Part shown: piece after piece, positions 42,563 to 51,619 of the stretch
Layout of the letters: each line of letters starts with the position of its first letter
Position numbering within the stretch: position 1 is the stretch's first letter
DNA from: AV40 sp035568175
Lineage (GTDB): Bacteria > Verrucomicrobiota > Verrucomicrobiia > Chthoniobacterales > UBA10450
Assembly (NCBI GenBank): GCA_035568175.1
Contig: DATMON010000006.1
Coordinates: 1 to 64,000, forward strand
DNA length: 64,000 bases
Reading direction: 5' to 3'
The notes under the pieces: generated by a model
Databases searched by the model: none
The model's input: the letters and a program-made list of their open reading frames with translations, nothing else
Told to the model about the DNA's origin: nothing
Position numbers and translations under genes: made by a program

Positions 42563-42712
42563 TCAGCCCGTCCTGCTAACTGTAAAAGCCGGCGTCCGCT
42601 GTCGGCGGGCCGTGCCCGAGCAGATGTCTACGTCGCGGAAGCCGAAGAATTCCGTGACCTGTTGCAACGGTTCTAGACGAAAATATTTCCAACGTGCCAT
42701 TGCACAAATTTT

Positions 42713-43549
42713 TTGTTTATTGCGTCTGTGCCCGGCTTTGTTCGCGTTACGTTCCTCGTCGCTCTAATTTTTTCGGGTTGCTCGCTCCGGCCAATCCGCT
42801 GTGACGCTGCCACGCTCGCCGGCCAGACGGTTCAACCAGGCGCGACCTTGGACGTACGTTTTCCGGTCGATAAATCCTTTCAAGACTCTGCGGCTGAAGG
42901 TGGCAACCCACGCCCAACTCAAGGACGAGCGCTGGTTAGTTTTCCGAAAGGATTCGACCCGGCGCGAGCCTGGCCAATCCTGGTGGTTCTATCTACGACA
43001 GACGCCGGTCGCACCAACTTGATGGACGCGCCGTGGTATCAACCACCGGCCTTGGCGGAGGGATGGATCGTTCTTGCGTCGGACGCAACGATCAGCACGC
43101 GACAAGATTCCACCAGCTGGCGGCTCGCGCTTCTCGCGGCGGCACTCCAAACCGTTCGCCGGGAATGGCCGCAATCCGCGCAGTGGCCGGTGGCGTTCGC
43201 CGGATTGTCAGGAGGCGCGAAACTAAGCGGCGTTATCGGCACGATGCTGGCCAGCACGAGCGCAGTGAAGCCTAGCGGATTTTTCCTCGCCGGAATCAAC
43301 GACGATCGATTGAGCGTCGCTTACAAGATGTATCATCCTCCGGCCAATTTTCTGAACACACCGATTTGGCTGAGCAGCGGGATGAGCGATCAGCGCGCTC
43401 CATATACGGCCCACGAGCACGTGCGCGCGTCGTTGGTCAACACCGGTTTCAAACGCGTCCGCCTTGAGACTTTTCCAGGCGGCCACGAAGTCAACGCGGC
43501 GCAAGTCCAACTGGCGTTGCGCTGGTTTCGCCAGATCGGAAAATTCTAG
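42713..43549 (+). CDS. Exported alpha/beta-hydrolase (esterase-like)
   Basis: 278 residues from TTG 42713; GTG 42728 is possible. A signal region with FSGCS suggests lipoprotein anchoring. The alpha/beta-hydrolase triad is suggested by the nucleophile elbow AGLSGGAKLSG (Ser about 163), Asp in SSGMSDQRAPY and His in FPGGHEVNA, in the right order. The strand WPILVVLSTTDAGRTNL is typical of polyhydroxyalkanoate-depolymerase or feruloyl-esterase-like proteins. The substrate is unknown. Follows the PEP-CTERM gene on the same strand with a 150-nt gap. Confidence 0.7.
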   Translation: MFIASVPGFVRVTFLVALIFSGCSLRPIRCDAATLAGQTVQPGATLDVRFPVDKSFQDSAAEGGNPRPTQGRALVSFPKGFDPARAWPILVVLSTTDAGRTNLMDAPWYQPPALAEGWIVLASDATISTRQDSTSWRLALLAAALQTVRREWPQSAQWPVAFAGLSGGAKLSGVIGTMLASTSAVKPSGFFLAGINDDRLSVAYKMYHPPANFLNTPIWLSSGMSDQRAPYTAHEHVRASLVNTGFKRVRLETFPGGHEVNAAQVQLALRWFRQIGKF

Positions 43550-43625
43550 CTCCTTACGATGAAGTTACGACGAATCTGCGAAAACATACGGCCGGGTCGT
43601 CCATGCCTTGCGAATAGATTCCTTT

Positions 43626-43913
43626 ATGGCCGGACGACTAGAAGAGCTGCGTAATACCATTGAGCATCGGCATGATTGCCAGGCCGAGCACGTCAACTCC
43701 GTTCGGGTGGTTGAAATGGCGGGCTTCAGAAAAACCTGGCAAGGTGTGGTCGAGGTTTTCGAGCTAACAGGCCATCCCGACGCGAGAAATTGTTACGCGT
43801 GGCGCTGTGGCACCAGCGCCGAAGCTAAATACATCGCCATATTGGACATTCCGCCGGTAGACTCCCCGCAAGCAGCGGTCAGGTTAGCAATCGCACGCGG
43901 GGACGACGCCTGA
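43626..43913 (+). CDS. Hypothetical protein, 95 aa
   Basis: 95 residues from ATG 43626 (MAGRLEELRNTIEHRHDCQA). No signal peptide. The middle, GFRKTWQGVVEVFELTGHPD, then NCYAWRCGTSAEAKYIAILD suggests an alpha/beta fold; three cysteines are present. I do not recognise the family. It is followed closely by the first copy of the duplicated small membrane protein. Confidence 0.55.
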   Translation: MAGRLEELRNTIEHRHDCQAEHVNSVRVVEMAGFRKTWQGVVEVFELTGHPDARNCYAWRCGTSAEAKYIAILDIPPVDSPQAAVRLAIARGDDA

Positions 43914-43932
43914 CGTTTGGTGAGCAACACTG

Positions 43933-43961
43933 CCGCGCTATTTATTGGCGCACTTGCTGCT
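43933..43961. repeat. Conserved 29-nt leader, copy 1
   Basis: Upstream of the small membrane protein at 43976. Identical to 45915-45943 except for two positions (by eye), containing TATTTATTGGCGCA. Either a shared promoter/5' UTR or part of the duplicated segment. Confidence 0.65.
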
Positions 43962-43975
43962 CGTTTTCAGCCGGA

Positions 43976-44233
43976 ATGCGAAACTTTCTCCTAGTGGTCT
44001 TAGCTTTGGCCGCGGTGGCGTGGTACTTTGGGATCGACCCTACCGACTTCCTTCCAACAGTGCCGCAAAGCGATGCTGCTCGCGACAGAGTCAGACACGC
44101 GCCCGCAGCCCCGGAACAAACACCGGGCGCTGTACCGCAACGGAGCAGCGCAAGCTTGGTGGCCGATGCTCAGGACGGATCGCTAGTGAATCGCTGGAAG
44201 CCGGACCCAAGCGTCTCTCCACGAAAGCCGTAA
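43976..44233 (+). CDS. Small membrane-anchored protein, paralogue A
   Basis: 85 residues: N-terminal hydrophobic helix (about 3-18, FLLVVLALAAVAWYFG), then a Pro-rich tail that ends GSLVNRWKPDPSVSPRKP. The tail, including the APEQTPG and NRWKP blocks, is shared with paralogue B at 45956-46210. Family not recognised. The two copies flank the glycosyltransferase-like gene and have the same leader sequence, so they arose by duplication. Confidence 0.7.
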   Translation: MRNFLLVVLALAAVAWYFGIDPTDFLPTVPQSDAARDRVRHAPAAPEQTPGAVPQRSSASLVADAQDGSLVNRWKPDPSVSPRKP

Positions 44234-44368
44234 AGCCCGGCGGCGTCAGAATATTCCTGTTCTTTTTCGAGCCGGAAAATTCCACCAACCGCCGATTCGG
44301 TTTCAGCGAATGCTGAAAGTTTCCGATTCTAATTGGATCGGGTTTATAATAGCTGCTTTCCCTGATCC

Positions 44369-45883
44369 GTGAGAAACGCGCGCTTCAAGGTATTTATTTT
44401 CGCTCTGCTGGCCGTGCTGCTGGTCGTCGCTCTGTGGCCTGCGTTTCAGTCACCCGGTCAGCCAGAGGATGAAGGAATCGCCCTCGTTTATCCGGAAATG
44501 TTCTTGAAAGGACATCTGCCGTATCGGGATTTCGAAAGCGTTTACGGCCCCGACAATCTGCTTGTTTTGTCCGGAGCGTACGCGCTCTTTGGGGCGAATG
44601 TTTTCGTCGAGCGCACGGTTGGATTGATCTATCGGCTGCTCATTCTGCTTGCGGTTTTTGGAATCGCCCAACGCTGGGGAAAGCTGATCGGTGCAGTGTG
44701 CGGCCTGCTCGCAGTGGGGTTGCTCAGCGCTACCGAAGTCTGGGTAAACACATGGTTCACTGGGATCGCGCTCGCGCTGTGCGCACTCTGGACCCTGGCA
44801 AACCCTCGGTCTCGCGCGCGATGTTTTGCCGCCGGAGTTCTTGCCGGAACAGCGTTATTGAGTCGTTGCGATTTCGTCATCGCGCTGACCGCCGCGCTTT
44901 TGCCTCTCTTTCTCTCGATGCCACGCAAAACGAAAAAATGCTTTCTGGCCGGCGCGGCGGCCGGTTTGCTTCCGTTGCTTTACTTCGCGATCGCGGTCGG
45001 ACCGACGCAACTAGTGGAAAGTCTATTTGTGCTTCCGGTTATTCGCATTGGACCGCGCGGACATTTGCCAATGTCGAATGCGCCGGCGGAAATTGTCTGG
45101 CTTTTTTGTTTTTACATCGCCGCGAGCGTGGCCAACGTGGGCGTCGCTCTTCTCGATCTACGCGGACACAACCCAGAACGTGGACGTTTGTTTCTGGGTG
45201 CGGCGCTGTTTGGACTGGGTCTGGTTCATTACCCTTTGTCGCGGTTCGACAGCGGGCACGTGTTCAATGCCGCCGTAATTTCTTTCATGTTATTGCCACT
45301 TTCGATCTCGATTCTTGTCTCCTTATTGGCGAAACCGTTACCGCGCTGGTCTGCAGTAATCGCGGTCGTGGCAGTGATGCTAATCGTCATTCCACTAATC
45401 AAATCGAGCCGGCGCGAAGGAGGCGTTTTCATTAGCCAGAACGGGCGCTCGTTCCCAGTGGCAAGAAATCAACTGCCGCAAGCGGCCGATCGGTTTCTCG
45501 CCGAATTGCAAAGAGTTTCCGTGCCTGGTCAGTTTTTGTTTGTCGGGCCGGCCGATCTGCGACGCACGCGTTATTGCGACACCTGGATTTATCATCTTTT
45601 TCCGCAGTTGCCTCCGGCGACTTATTTTCTGCAAATGGATGCGGGTTCGGCCAATGCTCCCGGTTCTCGCCTCGGACATGATGTTGCCCGCGCAGACTGG
45701 CTGCTTCTCAATCGCGCATGGGACGTCCTTTATGAACCGAATCGTTCGGCGGAATTTGGCCCGGACGAGCCAAATAAGATCGTGCGCGCAGAATTCGATT
45801 TCTGGGCGGAATACGGTCCCTACCTGATTTTCCGGAATAAGCGGCTTCGCAACTTGGTCGAGCAACGGCCAGCGAATGGTTAG
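44369..45883 (+). CDS. Polytopic membrane glycosyltransferase-like protein (GT-C fold)
   Basis: 504 residues from GTG 44369, with about ten hydrophobic helices. The first loop has EDEGIALVYPEMFLKGHLPY and RDFESVYGPDNLLVLSGAY, an Asp/Glu-rich catalytic-type loop typical of GT-C enzymes (ArnT/PMT-like, GT39/DUF2029). The C-terminal part is soluble (PVARNQLPQAADRFLAELQR, LLNRAWDVLYEPNRSAEFGP). Probably transfers a sugar from a polyprenyl-phosphate donor outside the cytoplasm. Sits between paralogues A and B. Confidence 0.72.
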   Translation: MRNARFKVFIFALLAVLLVVALWPAFQSPGQPEDEGIALVYPEMFLKGHLPYRDFESVYGPDNLLVLSGAYALFGANVFVERTVGLIYRLLILLAVFGIAQRWGKLIGAVCGLLAVGLLSATEVWVNTWFTGIALALCALWTLANPRSRARCFAAGVLAGTALLSRCDFVIALTAALLPLFLSMPRKTKKCFLAGAAAGLLPLLYFAIAVGPTQLVESLFVLPVIRIGPRGHLPMSNAPAEIVWLFCFYIAASVANVGVALLDLRGHNPERGRLFLGAALFGLGLVHYPLSRFDSGHVFNAAVISFMLLPLSISILVSLLAKPLPRWSAVIAVVAVMLIVIPLIKSSRREGGVFISQNGRSFPVARNQLPQAADRFLAELQRVSVPGQFLFVGPADLRRTRYCDTWIYHLFPQLPPATYFLQMDAGSANAPGSRLGHDVARADWLLLNRAWDVLYEPNRSAEFGPDEPNKIVRAEFDFWAEYGPYLIFRNKRLRNLVEQRPANG

Positions 45884-45914
45884 TCGGCGACGGAAATAAG
45901 CTGAGATGAAGTTT

Positions 45915-45943
45915 CCGCGTTATTTATTGGCGCATTTGCTGCT
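45915..45943. repeat. Conserved 29-nt leader, copy 2
   Basis: Matches 43933-43961 with two changes; upstream of paralogue B. Confidence 0.65.
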
Positions 45944-45955
45944 GTTTTTTTAGTG

Positions 45956-46210
45956 ATGAAAAAGCTAGCTCTCTTCCTCTTATTTGCGCTCGCGGTGGCG
46001 TACTATTTTGGATACGAGCCTTCGGACCTGATTCCATCCGGGCCGACACCTCCACCGAAAGTCAGACGCGCGCCCGCCGCATCCCCCGAACAAACACCCG
46101 GAACTCGACCTCAACCGAGCATTGGTGCCCTGGTGGCATCCCAACCTGACGACGGATCGTTAGCGAATCGCTGGAAGCCGTACCCGAGCGCTTCTCCGGT
46201 AAAGCCGTAA
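45956..46210 (+). CDS. Small membrane-anchored protein, paralogue B
   Basis: 84 residues from ATG 45956; the preceding GTG would add one Met. Hydrophobic helix FLLFALAVAYYFGYEPSDL, Pro-rich middle, and the shared tail GSLANRWKPYPSASPVKP. Closely resembles paralogue A in the middle (PEQTPG) and tail. It directly precedes the dockerin-tail 3' flank repeat at 46211-46260. Confidence 0.7.
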   Translation: MKKLALFLLFALAVAYYFGYEPSDLIPSGPTPPPKVRRAPAASPEQTPGTRPQPSIGALVASQPDDGSLANRWKPYPSASPVKP

Positions 46211-46260
46211 AGCTCGCGCGGCCTCGACTCAACCGAACGTTAACGAAAATTAATGTTTAG
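46211..46260. repeat. 50-nt 3'-flank repeat, copy 1
   Basis: Downstream (minus sense) of the propeller/dockerin protein ending at 46271. It matches 47989-48038 with about four mismatches over 50 nt and contains AACGTTAACG. Confidence 0.7.
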
Positions 46261-46270
46261 CGCTTCGACT

Positions 46271-47809
46271 TCAGCGATTTTGTCCGGACCTCGGAGAATT
46301 TTTTCGAGGTTTCGTTTTTGTTTGAGTGCCGCCGGGAGCCGGCGAAGCAGCCGAACCGGCTGATGGCGGGGTGGGAAGCGCTATCCCTGATTGCGATTGG
46401 ACTAGAGAGATATCCGAACTGTTGATGAACCCGTTTACGGTTACGTCTTCGCGGAAATTATCCGCAGTCACCGCTTGCCCAGATTGCGATTGAGTTTGGA
46501 CGATGTCGCTCGAATCGACAGCGCCATTTGCGGTGGTGTCACCGACCAGCACGCCCATTTCTACCGAAACGTTGCTGGAATTACTTTGCGAATCAACCAC
46601 GTTATTCAAAGTAACCGTGGTGTACTGGGCGTTGGGGACTCCGGTGAGATTCTCCGTGCATTGATTCGTGTTCGGCCCGCTGCTGACGGAGCCACCAGCC
46701 GTGCCGGCGCTACCGCAACTTGTCACGTCGTTCACGAACGTAAACACAACCGAGTAATTGCCGCTACTGCCGCCGCTCCGACACTCAACTCCACGGGTTC
46801 CGGTGAGCGGCAGGTTAATATCGAACGTGCCAGCGCCCCCGTGGGTCATCCTGGATACCGCGCTCACCACAGGAAAGACGAGAAATTCGGGCCCGCCATT
46901 GCCTTGAGTGCGACCAACCGGTGTGGCAAAGACCGTCTCCGCGCCTGCTGGCGTAAATTTCAAAATATCGCCAGAGCCGCCGTTCGGAATCGAAAGTTCA
47001 GCGACAAAGAGATTACCTGCGCTGTCAAAGGCGAGCCCTCGTGGACCCTTTGTAAGGCCAGTCGCGAAAGTCGTCTCCGCTCCATTCGGAGCAAACTCGA
47101 AAATCTGGCCGTTACCGCTGCCATCCGCAGTCGAGGCGAAGAGATTACCGGCGCTATCGAAAGCCAGGCCTTCTGGCCCTTGCATCGAGACGAAGGCGGT
47201 TGGACCGGCGAAGACGCTGCGCCCACCTGCGGAAGTGAACTTGAAGATCGTTTCGTCGGCCGCATCCGCAGCGAAAAGATTGCCCATGCTGTCAAAGGCG
47301 AGGCCGAACCCCTGGCCGGGCACGGCACCAAATGCAGTTACTACACCGCCAGGAGAAACTTTGAAGATGGTGCTGGCAAGGTTGGGATCACTTTCATTGT
47401 CACCGAAAACAAAGAGATTGCCCATGCTGTCGAACTTGATGTCCTCGAGGAAAAAGTTGTTAGGGAACGCGGTAGTAACAGTGCTTACTACACCGCCGTG
47501 CGTGACTTTGAAGATCGTTCCCACAGCATTGCCATTCACATCGAAATCGGTGCTCGCCACGAAAAGATTGCCAACGCTGTCAAACGCAAGTCCACGCGGC
47601 TGGACGATGCTGGCAACGAACGTGCTCTGCGCTCCAGCCGGCGTGTATTCAAAAATGGCGCCGTTTCCCGTCGAAGCCGGGTGGTTAACGGAAGCGAACA
47701 GGTTTGCGGTTTGGGCGTGAGCTTTACCAGCAGCCAGGATCGACAAAGATGAACCGAGCAGCAGGGCGAGAATCTTAACTGGGTCAGGAAGTAGTTTCGA
47801 GGTTTTCAT
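46271..47809 (-). CDS. Exported NHL/SMP30-like beta-propeller with dockerin-like C-terminus
   Basis: 512 residues from the ATG at 47809 (MKTSKLLPDPVKILALLLGS, signal peptide about 1-33). Six repeats of the type GLAFDSAGNLFVA at about 40-residue spacing (45-310) form an NHL/YVTN-like propeller. A beta-sandwich domain follows (SRMTHGGAGTFDINLPLTGT), then two dockerin-type calcium repeats (GDTTANGAVDSSDIVQTQSQ; EDVTVNGFINSSDISLVQSQ), a Pro/Ser linker and the basic end KTKPRKNSPRSGQNR. The last about 200 residues are paralogous to the C-terminus of the next gene. Probably secreted. Confidence 0.8.
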   Translation of the reverse strand: MKTSKLLPDPVKILALLLGSSLSILAAGKAHAQTANLFASVNHPASTGNGAIFEYTPAGAQSTFVASIVQPRGLAFDSVGNLFVASTDFDVNGNAVGTIFKVTHGGVVSTVTTAFPNNFFLEDIKFDSMGNLFVFGDNESDPNLASTIFKVSPGGVVTAFGAVPGQGFGLAFDSMGNLFAADAADETIFKFTSAGGRSVFAGPTAFVSMQGPEGLAFDSAGNLFASTADGSGNGQIFEFAPNGAETTFATGLTKGPRGLAFDSAGNLFVAELSIPNGGSGDILKFTPAGAETVFATPVGRTQGNGGPEFLVFPVVSAVSRMTHGGAGTFDINLPLTGTRGVECRSGGSSGNYSVVFTFVNDVTSCGSAGTAGGSVSSGPNTNQCTENLTGVPNAQYTTVTLNNVVDSQSNSSNVSVEMGVLVGDTTANGAVDSSDIVQTQSQSGQAVTADNFREDVTVNGFINSSDISLVQSQSGIALPTPPSAGSAASPAPGGTQTKTKPRKNSPRSGQNR

Positions 47810-47988
47810 TGTTTTGAGGTAGTTGTGGAACTTGCTTATATTATAAGCCTCCACTGCTTAGCCGCGCCATTTGGAGGCCACAACGGACATGGGATTTATC
47901 GCTGCAGGGTGGATCGCTTGTTGCTGTTCTTAAACTGTTGCCTAGCGAATAGCGAGCTTTTTATGGGTAAGACACGACCTCATGCGCC

Positions 47989-48038
47989 AGCTCGAGCGGC
48001 CTCGACTCAGCCGGACGTTAACGACAATTAATGTTTAG
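47989..48038. repeat. 50-nt 3'-flank repeat, copy 2
   Basis: Matches 46211-46260 (about 46/50). Just downstream in minus sense of the large propeller gene, so the duplicated segment covers the domain and its 3' flank. Confidence 0.7.
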
Positions 48039-48050
48039 CAGCGCTGGGTT

Positions 48051-51000
48051 TCAGCGATTTTGCCCGGAGCTTTGAGGATTTTTGCGGGGTTTCGTTTTGC
48101 CGCCCGGAGATGTGCTTGGCGGCACCGGAGTTGGCGAAGCAGCCGGTGCGCTTGAAGGCGGCGGGGGTGGCAGTGCCATGCCCGATTGCGATTGGACGAG
48201 CGCGATGTCGGAACTGTTAATCAAACCGTTCACGGTTACGTCTTCGCGGAAATTATTCGCAGTCACCGGTTGCCCAGATTGCGATTGAGTTTGGACGATG
48301 TCGCTCGAATTGACGACGCCGTTGGCGGTGGTGTCGCCCACTAATACCCCCATCGTCGCGGAAAAGTTTCCAACATTACTGTTGGCGTCAGCAACGCCAG
48401 TCAATTGAACCGTGATATACTGGCCGGTCGGCACAGTCACATCGACCGAGCACTGGTTCGAGTTAGGACCAGGAGTGACCGTTCCAGCACTCGGAACCCC
48501 ACAACTGGTAACGGCGCTGGAAAAAGTAAAGACCATTTTGTAGGAGTTATTTGCTCCGCCGCTGCGGCATTCAATGCCAGTGGGGCGGACGGGGCTAGCT
48601 GAAGGGTCCGGGCTAAACGGTAAATCGATATCGAACGTGCCGGCGCTGCCGTGAACTTTTTGCGAGACGACGCTCGTTAGGTTTAACAGCGGCGCGCTAG
48701 GCAAAGGCCAAACATAAGCGCCGCGACTTCGGGTCCAGACCGAAAGGGTGGTGTTGCCGCGGTCAATCTGCATGTCCCAGATCATCGCGTGTGGCAGTCC
48801 GGTGTCGAAACGATACCACGTCGGCGAAGCCGCGGTGACATCGTTCGTGTAGTAAAGACCCCAGTCGGTCCCGGCAAACACTTGCTGCGCGAATTTCGGG
48901 TTCGCGATAATCGAATCGACCGGGATGTCCGGCAGATTACCCGTCTTGTCGCTCCAGGCGAACGTCGCGCAATCAACAGTGCAAACGACGCGAAAAACGT
49001 GTCCGGGTGTAGTCGGTGTGTTGGCATTGAATCCACCCACCGCCGCGTAACCAATGGGCGACGTCGTTGTGGTCGGATCCATCGCCACGTCGAGAACGGG
49101 ACGGTTAGGTAAAATCGCATTGCTGCCGGTGAGATCTACCCATGTTGCCGACGCACCGAGCGCGCCTGCGCTCGCGCCGTGACCATATTGCACGTTTCCG
49201 TCGTTGGTCCCGACCATCGCGCGCGCCTGGTCTTTGGGCTCAAACGCAAGCTGATTAATGAAGGACCGGTTTCCCAGAGTTCCCTTGACCAGGCTCATGC
49301 TGACCGGCGCCCAAGCGTTGCCGCTGGTCAGTGTCTCCCAAACACGGGTCGTGCCGACGATCAAATGACCGCAGCCGCTCGGCGGGCAATCGTTGACCGG
49401 ATCGCCCGGAATCCCTTTATAGATTTCGTACGGGAGAACGAAGGATTGAACATCAGGCGAGCCGGGGTTGCTCCACGGGCTTGAGTCAGGGACCCAAGTG
49501 GCGGCGGACGTCGTGCAGTCACCCGCGCTCATGTCACAATAATTGAGTTGGCCGCCGTTGTTCCCCTGCCAGAATCGACCGCCGACTGGATCGATACGCG
49601 CGAAAAAGCCGTCGCCACCGACGCCCATCTGCCATTGCACTGGTCCGGTCGGACTGCCGGAAAAAGTAACCGAGCTCGAGCCGTTGTCCTGCGCGCCACC
49701 GTTCGCCTGCGGCGAGGCCGACGTCGCAAAGTTTGCGCCAATATCGCCGGAGTAAAATTCAATCGTGTTCAAGCCGGTGTCCATGTTGACCCACGATGGC
49801 TTAACACTTCCACTGGCCGCGTTGGCGTTGGTGGTGGAGTAAACGCCGCCGTCACTGCCGGCTAACAAAATGCTGGACGAGCCCGGCACAAAGGCGAGCG
49901 CGTGTTGATCCACGTGCACCACTTCAGTATTACCGCTGTAACCGCAGGTGGTGTCATTCCAGGAGCTGTTTCCGTTCTGCCAAAACCAGATTTCAAAAGT
50001 GTCGAAGAAGACGCGGTCCGGATTATTTGGATCGACCGCGACACCCTGGTCGTACCAGTTTTGTGTATAATCGCCGGCACTGCCGCTGCAGTCTAGAAGC
50101 GATGCGCCCGGCGATCCGGGAACCTGTGTCCAGGTCGTGCCACCATCAGTCGAGCGCCACGCCCCAAGTTGGCAGCCTACTCCGCCGCAGCTCGATTGGC
50201 TCGTGATCGCCTGGACCTGTGCATAAATGTAATTCGGATTGCTCGGTGCGACGGCGATGTCGATGCGGCCAAGCTGGTCGCCAACGCCGGCACTGCTGTA
50301 TGGCGTTCCACTCGTGGCGTTCGTTCCAGTCCAACCATTGGCATTGGTACTGACGGGAGCGAAATCGCTTGGACATCCGCTCGCCGGCATTGTTCCCTTA
50401 TAAATGCCATTCGCCCCGTTCTGATTGAGGTTGTACTGCACGGTCGTGGCAAACCCGCGCACGCCGACCGCCGCGATGATGCGCGTGCTGCTGCCGGTGT
50501 CGGTCAACTCCAGGCCAGTGACATCCTGGCGTTGTGTGTTGAAGCTGTTGGTGGTGCACGGCCCGGTCCAGTTGTTCCCGGCGTCGTAAGAAAAATAAAG
50601 TCCGGTTTTTGTCCCCGCGACCACGTTGTTGCTGTTACGCGGATCGACGCGCACTTTGCCGACCGCATTGTATTGCGGGAACTGACCCGCCGGTTCTGCA
50701 AGCGCCGGCCCGAAAACGTTGGCGCCTAACACCGTCCAAGTCGCACCCGAATTGGTTGACTTGAGAACGCCCTGGCTACCCATCGAGAACGATCCGTAAT
50801 TCAGGTCGCCGGTGCCGGCATAAATCGTGTTGTGATTGTTCGGGTCGATGGTGATGGAGTCGATGGTGATGGTCGAGATGAGCGGCTCATCGGTGGTAAC
50901 GCTCCAAGAAGTGGAGCTGTTGCAACAGTTGGTTGTTTTCCAGACGCCGCCGCCAACCGAGCCGAGGTAGGCAACGATGCTTCCGTTAGTGGTCGTGGTT

Positions 51001-51473
51001 GGATCGACCGCGATCGTGTTTACCCGGCCCTCTGTTTTTGTGTAATCAAAGCAGCCCGAGCAGCCGGTCATTTGCAAGGGCGCCGGACCGAGCGCGGTAA
51101 AACCGCTGGAGCTAAGTGCCAGCGGCGAATTGAGCATATCTGCGCTCTTCAAAGGAACCCCAGCCGGAATTGCGCGAGTGATAGCCGAATCTTGCAGAGC
51201 GGCCGCGCGCAACCAGGCCGGATTGAAAATGCCGGTCGGATAAGTGAGCCGATTGTTCCATTCCTCTTCCATCCGGTTGAGATCGTCCCGTTTGCCGCCC
51301 GGAACCGGCATATAGCGTTCGCGTTCACTCCGGTCTACACGCCCGGTCTTAACGGTGACCGCCCCTGGGGGCGCGAGACTGAATTTTGCCAGGCAAATGG
51401 CGCTTCCGAATAGAGCAACCGCCAGCAGCACACGGATCTGGAGGAAACCCGACCAACCAGGTTTCTTTTTCAT
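48051..51473 (-). CDS. Large exported BNR/VPS10-type propeller protein with dockerin-like C-terminus
   Basis: 1140 residues. Signal peptide/anchor (about 8-30, VLLAVALFGSAICLAKFSL), then about 900 residues of BNR/Asp-box repeats (VLKSTNSGATWTVLG, GLYFSYDAGNNWTGP, AWRSTDGGTTWTQVP, GVYSTTNANAASG), as in sortilin or sialidase-like propellers. The C-terminal about 200 residues repeat the module of the neighbouring gene: GTFDIDLPFSPDPSASPVRP, dockerin repeats (GDTTANGVVNSSDIVQTQSQ, EDVTVNGLINSSDIALVQSQ), Pro/Ser linker and KTKPRKNPQSSGQNR. Likely secreted or cell-surface. Preceded by a 146-nt gap with nothing I recognise. Confidence 0.82.
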   Translation of the reverse strand: MKKKPGWSGFLQIRVLLAVALFGSAICLAKFSLAPPGAVTVKTGRVDRSERERYMPVPGGKRDDLNRMEEEWNNRLTYPTGIFNPAWLRAAALQDSAITRAIPAGVPLKSADMLNSPLALSSSGFTALGPAPLQMTGCSGCFDYTKTEGRVNTIAVDPTTTTNGSIVAYLGSVGGGVWKTTNCCNSSTSWSVTTDEPLISTITIDSITIDPNNHNTIYAGTGDLNYGSFSMGSQGVLKSTNSGATWTVLGANVFGPALAEPAGQFPQYNAVGKVRVDPRNSNNVVAGTKTGLYFSYDAGNNWTGPCTTNSFNTQRQDVTGLELTDTGSSTRIIAAVGVRGFATTVQYNLNQNGANGIYKGTMPASGCPSDFAPVSTNANGWTGTNATSGTPYSSAGVGDQLGRIDIAVAPSNPNYIYAQVQAITSQSSCGGVGCQLGAWRSTDGGTTWTQVPGSPGASLLDCSGSAGDYTQNWYDQGVAVDPNNPDRVFFDTFEIWFWQNGNSSWNDTTCGYSGNTEVVHVDQHALAFVPGSSSILLAGSDGGVYSTTNANAASGSVKPSWVNMDTGLNTIEFYSGDIGANFATSASPQANGGAQDNGSSSVTFSGSPTGPVQWQMGVGGDGFFARIDPVGGRFWQGNNGGQLNYCDMSAGDCTTSAATWVPDSSPWSNPGSPDVQSFVLPYEIYKGIPGDPVNDCPPSGCGHLIVGTTRVWETLTSGNAWAPVSMSLVKGTLGNRSFINQLAFEPKDQARAMVGTNDGNVQYGHGASAGALGASATWVDLTGSNAILPNRPVLDVAMDPTTTTSPIGYAAVGGFNANTPTTPGHVFRVVCTVDCATFAWSDKTGNLPDIPVDSIIANPKFAQQVFAGTDWGLYYTNDVTAASPTWYRFDTGLPHAMIWDMQIDRGNTTLSVWTRSRGAYVWPLPSAPLLNLTSVVSQKVHGSAGTFDIDLPFSPDPSASPVRPTGIECRSGGANNSYKMVFTFSSAVTSCGVPSAGTVTPGPNSNQCSVDVTVPTGQYITVQLTGVADANSNVGNFSATMGVLVGDTTANGVVNSSDIVQTQSQSGQPVTANNFREDVTVNGLINSSDIALVQSQSGMALPPPPPSSAPAASPTPVPPSTSPGGKTKPRKNPQSSGQNR

Positions 51474-51619
51474 AGGGTTCTACTCCTCGAAATCGTTTCT
51501 AACACACAACCGGACGTATCGGGGAAAAGAAATCCCGCCGATCTCAACTGCTTGCGATCCTAGAAATTCCTATTGGAGCGAACGCGAACTGAATACGAGG
51601 ACCAAATTAACCTTCATAT

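Noticed and set aside
46475..47752. 425-codon open frame on the + strand
   Set aside because: It is antisense to the propeller/dockerin gene, whose signal peptide, repeats and paralogous C-terminus are convincing. High-GC third-position bias explains the long shadow frame.
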